A stretch of 64,000 nucleotides of DNA from an uncultured Muribaculaceae bacterium (GTDB taxonomy: Bacteria; Bacteroidota; Bacteroidia; Bacteroidales; Muribaculaceae): the NCBI GenBank assembly GCA_934675575.1, contig CAKUQQ010000004.1:151872-215871 (forward strand), given 5' to 3'. Positions within the stretch are counted from its first letter, which is position 1. Each line of letters begins with the position of its first letter. Shown one piece after another: positions 54,866 through 63,739 of the stretch. A program made the position numbers and the translations under genes. Under the pieces are notes generated by a model. That model did no database searches and was not told where the DNA came from. It was given only the letters and a program-made list of their open reading frames with translations.

Positions 54866-55312
54866 ATGGTTAAAAACGCATATACTTTAATTCTGTTACT
54901 GTCGGTATTTTTATCGTTTGACTCGGCCGATGCTCAAATCAGGCATGTCACCACATGCAATCCGCTGTCGCGTGACCAGTCGAGCTACATGGAGGTCTAT
55001 GAGTTCGACTACGTAGATGTGCAGCCACAATTTCCTGGCGGCGAGCACGGACTTGTGAATTTCATCAACAAGACACGGGAATATCCCTATCACGCCTACA
55101 AACAGCGTGTGCAGGGTCGTGTGCTGTGCAGCTTCATTGTGGGCAAGGACGGCAAAATCAGCGACATTAAGGTGATACGCGGTGCCGGCGACGAGTCGCT
55201 CAACCGCGAGGCTATGCGTGTAATCAAGGAAATGCCGCGTTGGAAAGCCGGCAAGGTCAACAACCGAAAGGTGCCTGTGCGATGCGTTCTGCCAATAGCA
55301 TTCCGATTGTAG
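54866..55312 (+). CDS. TonB C-terminal-domain periplasmic protein
   Basis: 148 aa. A signal-peptide-like N-terminus (MVKNAYTLILLLSVFLSFDSADAQ) is followed by a short linker with VQPQFPGGEHGL, characteristic of Bacteroidetes TonB proteins, and then the TonB C-terminal beta-alpha-beta domain (GRVLCSFIVGKDGKISDIKV, SLNREAMRVIKEMPRWKAG, VPVRCVLPIAFRL). The long Pro-rich region of classical TonB and the M56 or transmembrane partner domain are missing, so it may be a periplasmic variant rather than the main energy transducer. It is isolated, with a hairpin terminator at 55369-55406. Confidence 0.88.
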   Translation: MVKNAYTLILLLSVFLSFDSADAQIRHVTTCNPLSRDQSSYMEVYEFDYVDVQPQFPGGEHGLVNFINKTREYPYHAYKQRVQGRVLCSFIVGKDGKISDIKVIRGAGDESLNREAMRVIKEMPRWKAGKVNNRKVPVRCVLPIAFRL

Positions 55313-55368
55313 AGAGAGGACAAATCAGTAAAAGTGAATTCTTTTCAGACATAAAGCAATGCATAACA

Positions 55369-55406
55369 ACGATTAAAGGAGACCATGCGCGGTCTCCTTT
55401 AATCGT
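55369..55406. terminator. 16-base-pair hairpin, bidirectional terminator
   Basis: ACGATTAAAGGAGACC (55369-55384) pairs perfectly with GGTCTCCTTTAATCGT (55391-55406). No long T-run, but it lies between two convergent genes. Confidence 0.65.
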
Positions 55407-55440
55407 CTTATGTCATTATGACTCTAAGTGCCTCGGCAAA

Positions 55441-56535
55441 TTAGAATTTCATTGCCTTGCCTGTGCCAGGAGCATTGATGGTGAACGGAATGCCCAAAAG
55501 ATTGGCCACCGTTGCTGCCACTTGGTTGGTGTAGTATTGGCATGGCCCCTCAATCACGCCCTTGGCTGGTATCTGGTTTCCGATTGCCATCAGCCAAGTC
55601 TCACCCGAATGTTCGAAATCGGTGCTGTGACTGCGGAATATGCCGGCACGCTCCACCGATGTGCTGTAACCGCGGCCATGGTCAGTTGTCACGATGATTG
55701 TGGTTTTGCCACGATAGAATTTGTCATTTTGCACAAACTCCCAGATGCGCTTCAAGTAGCCATCGAAACGTGTTATGGCCTTGAGATATTCGTCATAGCG
55801 GGCTTCGTGGGCAAAATCGTCTGGCTCACCGAAACCAATGCACACCAGTTCGGGGTGGCGAGTGCGCATAGCCTCAAGTGCATAGTTGAGTGTGAGCGCG
55901 TCGTAACGCAAGTAATCGAAATGACGCGGCAAGTTGTCATTTATCTCATCAAGCAATTTCTCTGTTTTCGTTGGTTTTGGCGATAGGGCATGGTCACGTC
56001 CGCCGTTCACCTCAAGTTTGCTGCGCCACACGTTGAATATATATGGAAACAAATCCCAACTTCCAAAAATCAGCACCTTGCCATGATATTTAGGGGTATT
56101 GTTTGCAAGTTCAAACACACTCACATTTGGATTTTTAATCTTGTCGTTGCTCGTGATGTTAACGTCGTCGGGGTGTCCGGTGAAAATCTCGTTATAGCCT
56201 GGGTAAGAAAATTGCATACCGTTCGTCACGTCCATTTTGCAGCCCTTCCAGCGATTGCCAATCACGAGTCCTTGCTTCTCAATCACCGAGCGAGTAAATG
56301 GAATTAGCGCATCAAGACGCTCGTCGAGCGTGGCACGGTCATAGAGCTTGTGAAGCTCGGCACTGTCGCGCACATGGGTCTTGTCAAGAAACAAAATGGA
56401 GTCGGTGGCGCCAAACAGTTCACGCCAACGCACACCGTCAACGGTCACGAGAATCACGCGATTGTTGCTGTCGGTAGCCTTGACCGACGGCGCCAGGCAT
56501 AATAAAATAAATAGAAACGTCAATAATTGCTTCAT
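55441..56535 (-). CDS. secreted alkaline-phosphatase-superfamily protein
   Basis: 364 aa with a signal peptide (MKQLLTFLFILLCLAPSVKA). The N-terminal ILVTVDGVRWRELF and the C-terminal TTIIVTTDHGRG are the metal-binding core of the phosphodiesterase/sulfatase-like superfamily, with FGEPDDFAHEARYDEY and the H of the HSTDFEHSGETWLMAIG region providing further ligands. The nucleophile is probably Thr/Ser in GMQFSYPGYNEIF, where the first fits a Type I phosphodiesterase pattern. The substrate is unknown. It lies after rsmD on the same strand with a gap of 81 bases. Confidence 0.87.
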   Translation of the reverse strand: MKQLLTFLFILLCLAPSVKATDSNNRVILVTVDGVRWRELFGATDSILFLDKTHVRDSAELHKLYDRATLDERLDALIPFTRSVIEKQGLVIGNRWKGCKMDVTNGMQFSYPGYNEIFTGHPDDVNITSNDKIKNPNVSVFELANNTPKYHGKVLIFGSWDLFPYIFNVWRSKLEVNGGRDHALSPKPTKTEKLLDEINDNLPRHFDYLRYDALTLNYALEAMRTRHPELVCIGFGEPDDFAHEARYDEYLKAITRFDGYLKRIWEFVQNDKFYRGKTTIIVTTDHGRGYSTSVERAGIFRSHSTDFEHSGETWLMAIGNQIPAKGVIEGPCQYYTNQVAATVANLLGIPFTINAPGTGKAMKF

Positions 56536-56616
56536 AGTTTTGAGTTGATATGTTTTATAAATATTAATAAATGGTTCAATGTCAATGACAAAGAGAAATA
56601 AATGGCACTTGTGCCG

Positions 56617-57165
56617 TCACTCGCTGTCGTCGGGAATAAGGAACAAAGAGAAATTCACCTTGCCATACTCTCGGTGCTGCCAGAAGTGTGGCAGTTGGCT
56701 GAAGTCATAAGCCTTAGAATGCTCCAGCACTATTATTGTGCCAGGCTTCAGCATCTTGGAGTCAAGCAGCAACTTGGGCACATCGGCAAAGTTTGGCAAG
56801 TCGTATGGCGGGTCGGCAAAAATCACGTCAAACTTCATGGAGCATTTGTCGATAAACTTAAAAACATCGCCTTTCACTTGAGTCAAGTTCTCCTCTTTCA
56901 GCAAGCCTTTCACCTTGCGAATAAAGTTGAATTGCGTGGCAGCTTTCTCCACACTTGTCACACTGGCGCAACCACGCGACAAAAACTCAAAACTTATAGC
57001 TCCTGTCCCCGAAAACAAGTCAAGGGCAGTCAAGCCGTCGAAGTCAACATTGTTTTCAAGCACGTTGAATATGTTTTCGCGCGCAAAGTCGGTTGTGGGG
57101 CGTGCGGTGATGTTGGTTGGCACATCGAAACGCCGACGGCCATATTTTCCTCTTATTATTCGCAT
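56617..57165 (-). CDS. rsmD: 16S rRNA (guanine-966-N2)-methyltransferase
   Basis: 182 aa SAM-dependent methyltransferase acting on G966 of 16S rRNA in the assembled small subunit. The start MRIIRGKYGRRR, LDLFSGTGAISFEFLSRG (SAM-binding motif I), and the catalytic DPPY in IFADPPYDLPNF are typical, as is the length. The ATG lies ten bases inside the end of the DUF3822 gene, so the two genes overlap (57156-57165) and are translationally linked. This pairing is a known Bacteroidetes arrangement to my recollection. Confidence 0.95.
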   Translation of the reverse strand: MRIIRGKYGRRRFDVPTNITARPTTDFARENIFNVLENNVDFDGLTALDLFSGTGAISFEFLSRGCASVTSVEKAATQFNFIRKVKGLLKEENLTQVKGDVFKFIDKCSMKFDVIFADPPYDLPNFADVPKLLLDSKMLKPGTIIVLEHSKAYDFSQLPHFWQHREYGKVNFSLFLIPDDSE

Positions 57166-57977
57166 AGTGCAAGGGTTAACAGTTCAAATGGCGCTGCCAC
57201 TGCATTGTCGCCAAGGCGCATGGCCGCAGCCGGAAAGATGGCTGGCATCACATAGCTCACATAGCGGCGCAGCGACGTCATTATGGCATTGCGCGAGTCT
57301 TTGTCGCCAATCACCAGAATTTCGTCGGTATGTACATTGAGGTTCAAGCTGTGCCAAATATGGAGTATGAAATACTGGGCGTTGGCAAGGCTTGTGAAGC
57401 TGAACGAATTGGCAAAGGCAAACCGAGTTTTGTCAAACACCACCACGTCCATTTCGGCCGACGAATGAAAATTGACAAACATGCGCGTCACCCCAGAATC
57501 TCTGCATGTGCCGGCAAAATGGCGGCACAGCGGATACAGGTGTTGAAACAGCGATGGATTATTGAATGTGCGTTGCAAGAAGTTGGCCACATCATCGGGC
57601 ATTTCAAAAGCTATGCACACTTCAAGCTGTGGCATGGCACACACACACGGCTGCCCTCCACTCTCAGGCAAAGAAGCCTCAAGGGCACTTGCAGCGTCAT
57701 CGGGGTTGTCGGCAAACTCCCGCGGAAGCATCACAAAGTGGCTGGCACGATAGAGCACTTTCACGCATTTGTAGTCGTCGAGGAGCAAAGGTGTGTCATA
57801 CACGGCATCTTCCACAGCTTTGAGATAAGTCTTGCCAGCAAGGTCAAGCTTTACCTCGCCAGTTATGAGCGAGTCGCTTTGCGCATCGGTGTAGAGTATG
57901 TATTGCAGCTTGGCTGACTCCAATCCCAAGATTAGGGTCCACAGCTCCGGTCGTGTGATAGTGTTGTCGTTTGCCAT
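57156..57977 (-). CDS. DUF3822 family protein
   Basis: 273 aa with no signal or membrane helix. The start is set at 57977 (MANDNTITRPELWTLILGLES), where family similarity begins; an upstream ATG at 58070 would lie before the promoter at 58022-58053. The N-terminal half has LDLAGKTYLKAVEDAVYDTPLLLDDYKCVKVLY and the C-terminal half has FVNFHSSAEMDVVVFDKTRFAFANSF, both conserved in DUF3822. The fold resembles an actin/hexokinase-like two-lobe protein, but no function is known. It overlaps rsmD by ten bases. Confidence 0.87.
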   Translation of the reverse strand: MANDNTITRPELWTLILGLESAKLQYILYTDAQSDSLITGEVKLDLAGKTYLKAVEDAVYDTPLLLDDYKCVKVLYRASHFVMLPREFADNPDDAASALEASLPESGGQPCVCAMPQLEVCIAFEMPDDVANFLQRTFNNPSLFQHLYPLCRHFAGTCRDSGVTRMFVNFHSSAEMDVVVFDKTRFAFANSFSFTSLANAQYFILHIWHSLNLNVHTDEILVIGDKDSRNAIMTSLRRYVSYVMPAIFPAAAMRLGDNAVAAPFELLTLALCE

Positions 57978-58021
57978 CGAGTTTTGTGAGTGAATAGTGA
58001 CACATTTGCCACCGTCAAGTG

Positions 58022-58053
58022 CAAATTTAGCAATAAAATCACTTATTGGCAAA
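58022..58053 (-). promoter_or_regulatory. promoter of the DUF3822-rsmD pair
   Basis: Minus strand: TTTG (58053-58050), 20-base spacer, TAAATTTG (58029-58022). Start near 58018, leader of about 41 bases. Confidence 0.7.
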
Positions 58054-58161
58054 AACAGGTGCAAAGCCACGATTTTAGATTACTGTCCTGATTAATCTTG
58101 AAAAATCTCTGATTTTCAACACCGAATGGCAGCAATTAGGCAAAAAAAATGTGTTGCATAT

Positions 58162-58193
58162 TTTGACAAAGCCAGCGATATGTGCTAAATTTG
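58162..58193 (+). promoter_or_regulatory. promoter of the DUF5107-TPR gene
   Basis: TTTG (58162-58165), 20-base spacer, TAAATTTG (58186-58193). Start near 58197; leader of about 20 bases to the ATG at 58217. Divergent from the promoter at 58022-58053. Confidence 0.75.
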
Positions 58194-58216
58194 GCTATCA
58201 TAAAAAATGCAATGTT

Positions 58217-61200
58217 ATGAAAAAGACCACGTCCATTAAAAATAAACTGTTGACTGCTGCCGTTGCGCTTGCCGCCATAGCAAGCCAACTGCCAGCCATG
58301 TGCCAAACGGCCAGTGTCACAGAGGAAGAATTTGTGACCTACCCGTTCAGCGATGCCAACCCCATTCCGTCGTTTAGCAGCATTTATCCTTACTTCAAGT
58401 ATGAGGGTTTTGCCACAAAGTCGAAAAAGCAGAAATGGACTGTAATCACACTCGAAAACCAATATTTGCGGCTCAAGATATTGCCACAGATTGGCGGAAA
58501 GATCTGGTCGGTGGTTGACAAACGCACAGGCGAGGAGATGTTTTACGACAACGATGCCGTGAAGTTTCGCGACATAGCTTTGCGCGGCCCATGGACGAGC
58601 GGCGGCATAGAGTTTAACTTCGGCATTATAGGCCACGCTCCCACCTGCTCTGCCCCTGTTGACTACAAAATCGTCAACAAAGACGACGGCAGCGTGAGCT
58701 GCTACCTTGGCGTGCTCGACTTGCTCACACGCTCTCGTTGGGGCATTGAGGTGAATTTGCCCAAAGACCGCGGTTGGTTCACCACACGCACTTTGTGGCA
58801 CAACTCGTCGGGCGAATATAAGCCCTACTACACTTGGACAAATACTGGCGTAACGGCTACCGATGACTTGCATTTCATCTATCCGGCTACACATTGGATT
58901 GGTCATGACGGAGATACGGGCTCATGGCCGTTTGACTCGGTGCACGGACGCGACCTCTCGGAGTGGAAACAAATGAACTTTGGCGCAGACCAGTCATATC
59001 ACATGGCAGGAAACCACGGCCCATATTTCGCTACCTATTATGCCGACAAAAACTTTGGCATGATGCACCTGGCCAACCGCGACGACAAACTCGGACGCAA
59101 GTTCTTCACTTGGGCATTGAGCGACCAAGGCGACATCTGGCGCGAATTGCTCACCGACCACAAGACTCAATATGTGGAGCTACAGAGCGGAAGGCTTTTC
59201 AACCAGAACAAAATCAACAGCAGCTTCACCCCATACAAGCAATTTCTATTCACACCTTTTGGCACCGACGAGTGGACTGAATACTGGTTCCCCTACAGCG
59301 GCACTGGTGGTGTGGCTGGCGCAAGCGAGCTTGGCGTGATTAACGTGTGCGCTGCCGGCAACGACACCAAGGTGAGCATATATGCCCTGACCGACCTGGC
59401 AGGCACCTTGTCGGTGGTGGACTCGCTCGGACACGACCTGGCACGGCACGATGTGAGTGTGAAAACTGCCAATTCTGTTACCGAAACGTTTGGTGTGGAG
59501 CTCAACAACATTCAGAAAATAAAGCTTGGCGGCAAGACACTGTGGTCGCGCGAAAGCCAGGATTTGAGCCGTCCGCAAGCAACACCAAAGAATTTTGACT
59601 GGAACACAGCCTACGCCCAATATCTGCTTGCACGCGACTCCTATGGCATGGGCGAGATGAAATCGGCACAAAAGGCCGTTGACAAGGCTCTGCAGCTCGA
59701 TGCCAACTATGGCCCGGCTCTCGGCTTGAAAGCCGCTTTGTGCAACTATAGTTTCAACTACACCGAAGCCCTTGACTATGCCCACCGCGCTATTGCCATC
59801 GACCAATATGATGCCGATGCCAACTATCAAGCCGGTATTGCAGCAATGAACCTCGGCAAGAAATATGATGCCCTCGACGGCTTTGAGATGACTGCCATCA
59901 CATCGCCGCTGCGAAGTGCTGCCTACACCCAACTTGCCAAGCTCTATTTCTCCACTTTCGGCGACCTCGGCAAAGCCGAGCAATATGCCTTGCGCAGCAC
60001 AGAATACAATGCCAACAACGTCACAGCCTATCAGCTGCTGTGCCGCATCTATGCCAGTCGTGGCAACAAGAGCGAGGCAACTCGCATGCTCGACAAAATC
60101 GAAAAGCTCGACCCACTGAACCACTTCGTGGATTTTGAGCGTTACTGCAACGGCGACATGACCAAAGAAGCGTTTCTTGGCAACATAAAAGAAGAATTTC
60201 CTGCGCAGGAGTTGCTGGAACTTGCCTCGTTCTACATAGGCATAGGCGACGACGCCCAAGCACAAAAGGTGCTCGACACCGACCCCTCTGGCAACACGCT
60301 TGTGAAGATTTGGCGAGCAAAACTCAGCGGAGATGCTACCGCTCTTGCACAGCTCTCGGCAAAAGACCTTGATTTTGCTTTTCCGTTCAGAAACGAAGAC
60401 AAGCAAATGCTCGACTGGGCTGCCGCCAACTCCGAAAAGTGGGAATATCGCTATCTGCTTGCCCTGCTCCACAAGGCTCATGGCAATGACGACAAGGCCC
60501 GTGAGCTGCTCAACGAGGTTGCCTCGGCCGGCGATGTTAACTATGCTCCTTTCTATGCCCTCATGGCAAACTGCGAGACCGACGACAAGGCCAAAGAACG
60601 CGACTTGACAAAGGCTTTGAGCCTTGACAAAGAGCAATGGCGCTACTGCCAGCAACTGACGCATTTCTATCTCAACCGCGGCGACGACGCCAAGGCTTTG
60701 GCTGTTGTGAAACCATTCTACAAGCGACACAGCGACAAATTCCAAATAGCAACGCTATATGTGCGCACATTAATAGCCAACAAGGACTATGCGACAGCTG
60801 ACCACATACTGGCAACCACGACAATTCTGCCATTTGAAGGCGAAACCGGAGGCCATACGCTCTATCACAAGGTGAAAATCGCACGCGCTTTGCAGGCCAT
60901 TGAAAACGGCAAACTGAGCGAAGCGAGCCAATTTGTGGCACAAGCACGCTTGTGGCCGCATAACTTGGGTTCTGGCAAACCGTTTGATGAGAACATTGAC
61001 TCACGCCTGGAAGATTGGCTCGACGCTGTGATTGCCACCAAATCAGGCAACGCGGCCGAAGCCAGCAACTTGTTTGCCAAAGTGGCAGGAGCCAAAAAAC
61101 GTGGTGGCTACGCACAACTGCTGCAAGCGGCGGCTTTGAGCAAAACCGGCAAAGAAAGCGAAGCAGAAGCCTTGGTTGACCAATGGGCTAATATTCAATC

Positions 61201-61300
61201 AAACACCGAGGTGGCCAGCTGGGGGCAAAACCTCTACAAAGAATTCAAAAATGCAGCAGTTCCTTTTAACTACACCCTGATGACAAGATTCATAAAGTAA
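58217..61300 (+). CDS. DUF5107/TPR protein, 1027 aa
   Basis: The start at 58217 opens a signal peptide (MKKTTSIKNKLLTAAVALAAIASQLPAMCQ); earlier in-frame codons at 58151 precede the predicted transcription start. Residues ~50-430 are a DUF5107 beta-rich domain with aldose-1-epimerase-like segments (LRLKILPQIGGKIWSVVDKRTG, ATHWIGHDGDTGSWPF), and the rest (~470-1020) is made of TPR helical repeats (e.g. YGPALGLKAALCNYSFNYTEALDYAHRAIAID). DUF5107 proteins occur near carbohydrate-use genes and look like substrate-binding or non-catalytic relatives of epimerases. The signal peptide puts it outside the cytoplasm. The next gene starts 40 bases downstream. Confidence 0.9.
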   Translation: MKKTTSIKNKLLTAAVALAAIASQLPAMCQTASVTEEEFVTYPFSDANPIPSFSSIYPYFKYEGFATKSKKQKWTVITLENQYLRLKILPQIGGKIWSVVDKRTGEEMFYDNDAVKFRDIALRGPWTSGGIEFNFGIIGHAPTCSAPVDYKIVNKDDGSVSCYLGVLDLLTRSRWGIEVNLPKDRGWFTTRTLWHNSSGEYKPYYTWTNTGVTATDDLHFIYPATHWIGHDGDTGSWPFDSVHGRDLSEWKQMNFGADQSYHMAGNHGPYFATYYADKNFGMMHLANRDDKLGRKFFTWALSDQGDIWRELLTDHKTQYVELQSGRLFNQNKINSSFTPYKQFLFTPFGTDEWTEYWFPYSGTGGVAGASELGVINVCAAGNDTKVSIYALTDLAGTLSVVDSLGHDLARHDVSVKTANSVTETFGVELNNIQKIKLGGKTLWSRESQDLSRPQATPKNFDWNTAYAQYLLARDSYGMGEMKSAQKAVDKALQLDANYGPALGLKAALCNYSFNYTEALDYAHRAIAIDQYDADANYQAGIAAMNLGKKYDALDGFEMTAITSPLRSAAYTQLAKLYFSTFGDLGKAEQYALRSTEYNANNVTAYQLLCRIYASRGNKSEATRMLDKIEKLDPLNHFVDFERYCNGDMTKEAFLGNIKEEFPAQELLELASFYIGIGDDAQAQKVLDTDPSGNTLVKIWRAKLSGDATALAQLSAKDLDFAFPFRNEDKQMLDWAAANSEKWEYRYLLALLHKAHGNDDKARELLNEVASAGDVNYAPFYALMANCETDDKAKERDLTKALSLDKEQWRYCQQLTHFYLNRGDDAKALAVVKPFYKRHSDKFQIATLYVRTLIANKDYATADHILATTTILPFEGETGGHTLYHKVKIARALQAIENGKLSEASQFVAQARLWPHNLGSGKPFDENIDSRLEDWLDAVIATKSGNAAEASNLFAKVAGAKKRGGYAQLLQAAALSKTGKESEAEALVDQWANIQSNTEVASWGQNLYKEFKNAAVPFNYTLMTRFIK

Positions 61301-61340
61301 ATCAACACTAATATTAACCTCATAAAAACAAGACGAACGA

Positions 61341-62939
61341 ATGAAAAAAAGTCCATTCGCCTACGGTGATAAGTTTGACTTCACAACTTATTGCCTGATT
61401 TTCGCAACACTGCTGATAGCTACTGCCATATTTAATGTTTATTACTATCCGCCAAGCAAAATCACCACCGAGCAGGCTAAGCTCGCCGCCGTGCATAATT
61501 CAGCTTTGTCGGCTTACTACCAGACTGATAGCTTAAAGACAATTAAGGTGTCGCGCGGCGACTCGTTGCGCATACTCGGTGTCACAAAAAATGGCAACCG
61601 CATGTGGGTTGAGACAGCTTCGGGTGAACGTGGCTTTATGCCGCAAGAAGATGCCGACAATAAATTTGTGATAATATCAAATGGCGGCAGCTTGCCTGAA
61701 AAGCTAAAACCTATTGAAGGCGACACAGTGAGAATTAAATCGTGCGACAAACACAGAAGAACGTTTACCTGCATCGACAAAAATGGTAACACCTTCTCTG
61801 TTGGGAGTAGTTATCTTGTGAGTGCCACGGCACAACCTTTCAGCGAAAATGCCATCAAGAGCAGCGACCTCGGTTACTACATGACCATCAAGAAATTTGA
61901 GAGCAAATACCTCGGAAAATCGTTTGTGGAGTGCGACAGTTTGTATCGCCCAGCACTATACGTGAAGCAGACGGCCGACGGCAAAGTAGCCTCATTTCCA
62001 TTGTATGTTTTCAACCCAAAGGACGGTTGCACCTACCGTCCTGTCGTGACTTTCGACGGCAATGGTGTTGCACAAAGCTACATATTGAAGAAAAACAGCG
62101 CGCGCAATAGCTTAATTCTGAAATATGTGCCAGGTGTGTCGCTGTGGATTGACAACGACTTTGTGGCACGCATGATTGAGGGCAACATGTATTCATCATG
62201 GCAAATTAAGCAGTTCGGCAACAAATGGATTGACAATGCCATTCGTTGGGCTGGAGCCATCATAGCTGCACCTCTGGCACTAATGTGGGCAACCATGCTT
62301 GGTTTTGCGCCTCTATTGCTGCTCACATTTCTTATACGCATTCCAGTAGCATACAAGCGTTTGAGCAACAAGCAGCTAAAACACCTGTTGCAAGCCGTTG
62401 CCGTGATAGGAAACCTGCTGTGGATTGTGCCGTCGCTTGTGTGGGGCACCTATTGGTGGGCTATTGCCTTGGGCATATATTTCGCCAGCAAGGTTTTGTT
62501 TGGCAACATTAATCTGCTGCTGTCCGACGAGGCTGTCATGATTAGGTGCAGCGAGTGTAAAAACCTATATTCCATGGAATTTGCAGAGCGAGAATATATT
62601 GGTGAGAGCACAGAATTGTGCAACGAAAGCGAAAGCCATGTGATCGACTCCAAAACACACAAATGGAAAGAAACCATCAACACGCTGACCAGGTATGTCA
62701 ACCATTATGGCAGCACTGTTAGCTCATCATCTTCGTCCTACACAAAAGAGCATGCCGCCACGACCAGAGTGTATCAGTCTGACAACTACGAAGTGCAATA
62801 TCTGGTCAAGACCTACAAAGATTGGTATGAGTGCGCAGATTGCCACCGCCGCGAATATGTCTGGCACACTGAACGCACTGTGATTGACCGCCGATACAAA
62901 GGCAGTGACGTTTATTCCAGCACCACCACCGACTATTGA
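61341..62939 (+). CDS. membrane protein with split CxxC pairs, 532 aa
   Basis: I recognise no family. A membrane helix near residues 14-35 is followed by a ~250-residue extracytoplasmic region with an SH3-like beta pattern (SRGDSLRILGVTKNGNRMWVETASGERGFMP). There are two or more membrane helices near 300-330 and 355-395. The C-terminal ~135 residues are cytoplasmic in this topology, with C403-x2-C406 (CSEC) and, ~90 residues later, C498-x2-C501 (CADC), separated by a Ser/Thr-rich insert. The four Cys could form a zinc ribbon with a long insertion. It follows the DUF5107-TPR gene by 40 bases and is probably cotranscribed. The terminator at 62966-63010 ends the unit. Confidence 0.78.
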   Translation: MKKSPFAYGDKFDFTTYCLIFATLLIATAIFNVYYYPPSKITTEQAKLAAVHNSALSAYYQTDSLKTIKVSRGDSLRILGVTKNGNRMWVETASGERGFMPQEDADNKFVIISNGGSLPEKLKPIEGDTVRIKSCDKHRRTFTCIDKNGNTFSVGSSYLVSATAQPFSENAIKSSDLGYYMTIKKFESKYLGKSFVECDSLYRPALYVKQTADGKVASFPLYVFNPKDGCTYRPVVTFDGNGVAQSYILKKNSARNSLILKYVPGVSLWIDNDFVARMIEGNMYSSWQIKQFGNKWIDNAIRWAGAIIAAPLALMWATMLGFAPLLLLTFLIRIPVAYKRLSNKQLKHLLQAVAVIGNLLWIVPSLVWGTYWWAIALGIYFASKVLFGNINLLLSDEAVMIRCSECKNLYSMEFAEREYIGESTELCNESESHVIDSKTHKWKETINTLTRYVNHYGSTVSSSSSSYTKEHAATTRVYQSDNYEVQYLVKTYKDWYECADCHRREYVWHTERTVIDRRYKGSDVYSSTTTDY

Positions 62940-62965
62940 TGTGTGTGCCTGTTCACCCCATAGCT

Positions 62966-63010
62966 GCAACAACCGCCCAACTAATTAAATCATGGGCGGT
63001 TGCTGCCTTT
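62966..63010 (+). terminator. intrinsic terminator after the CxxC membrane protein gene
   Basis: GCAACAACCGCCCA (62966-62979) pairs with TGGGCGGTTGCTGC (62993-63006) with one mismatch, then CTTTATTTG. Confidence 0.8.
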
Positions 63011-63023
63011 ATTTGAAATAAAT

Positions 63024-63037
63024 GCGTAATTTTACGC
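63024..63037. promoter_or_regulatory. short palindrome upstream of the 63075 lipoprotein gene
   Basis: GCGTAA-TT-TTACGC, a perfect 6+6 palindrome at 63024-63037. It contains TAATTTTA, a degenerate -7-like sequence. A dimeric repressor site is possible. No standard -33 is seen. Confidence 0.3.
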
Positions 63038-63074
63038 CAACGAAAAGAACCAAAGTTTATTTAATCACACAAAA

Positions 63075-63635
63075 ATGAAAAAAAACATTCTATTTTTCAC
63101 GATGCTGCTCCTTTTGGCTGTCGTGAGTGTAACCGTTGTGTCATGTGGTGACGACAACAAAGGCGATGAGCCAAAAGGTGAGACATTCACTTCGTTTTCA
63201 AACACATTCAAATTCTCTGATGTGTCAGCCGATTTGGTTGAACTTGCCGACATAAGCGTTGAGTACACCGATTTCGCCGGAAACGCGCAAACCAAAACAA
63301 TATCGCAAGGCAACAACGAAATCTCTTTCAGCACAAAAAAACTGCCAGTAAGCTCTAAGTTCAAAATCACACTCACACGCAAAGCCAACGTTGAGCTGGC
63401 TAAAGACAAATACGACATTGTCATGTCGTGTGGACTTGACGCAGAAGCAAAAGACAAAAATGGCGGAAATCAGTTTTGGAAAACCTTCGGCAGCGTTTAT
63501 GTGAAAAGTCTTGGCGTCAAGAAAGAAAATCTTGATGAAGCATTCTCGCGCATAGAGCGCATAATAAACAACGCAAACAGCACATACAACCACCAATACT
63601 ACCTCGACGACTCCAACATCATCTCCTACAAATAA
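63075..63635 (+). CDS. small lipoprotein, 186 aa
   Basis: The N-terminus is a lipoprotein signal (MKKNILFFTMLLLLAVVSVTVVSC, Cys 24 followed by GDDNKGDE, Asp/Glu-rich after the Cys, typical of Bacteroidales lipoproteins). The soluble ~160 residues (TFTSFSNTFKFSDVSADLVELADISVEYTDFAG, then FKITLTRKANVEL) form a beta-sandwich-like pattern, not a family I recognise. It has its own stretch between two terminators (62966-63010 and 63701-63736), so it is likely monocistronic. Confidence 0.82.
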   Translation: MKKNILFFTMLLLLAVVSVTVVSCGDDNKGDEPKGETFTSFSNTFKFSDVSADLVELADISVEYTDFAGNAQTKTISQGNNEISFSTKKLPVSSKFKITLTRKANVELAKDKYDIVMSCGLDAEAKDKNGGNQFWKTFGSVYVKSLGVKKENLDEAFSRIERIINNANSTYNHQYYLDDSNIISYK

Positions 63636-63700
63636 CCAGTCCCACAACGCTTGTGAGCGAGGCAAACACCCACTCATCTCTAAGCAAGCGTCACAACAAA

Positions 63701-63736
63701 ACGACAGAGAAACGACCGTTTCTCTGTCGTTTTTTC
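63701..63736 (+). terminator. intrinsic terminator after the lipoprotein gene
   Basis: ACGACAGAGAAAC (63701-63713) pairs perfectly with GTTTCTCTGTCGT (63718-63730), followed by TTTTTCG. Confidence 0.9.
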
Positions 63737-63739
63737 GTT

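Noticed and set aside
59246..60745. 499-codon open frame on the minus strand, antisense to the DUF5107-TPR gene
   Set aside because: Cys-, Val- and Gly-rich with no family motif, directly opposite a well-supported protein; its openness follows from the codon bias of the sense gene.
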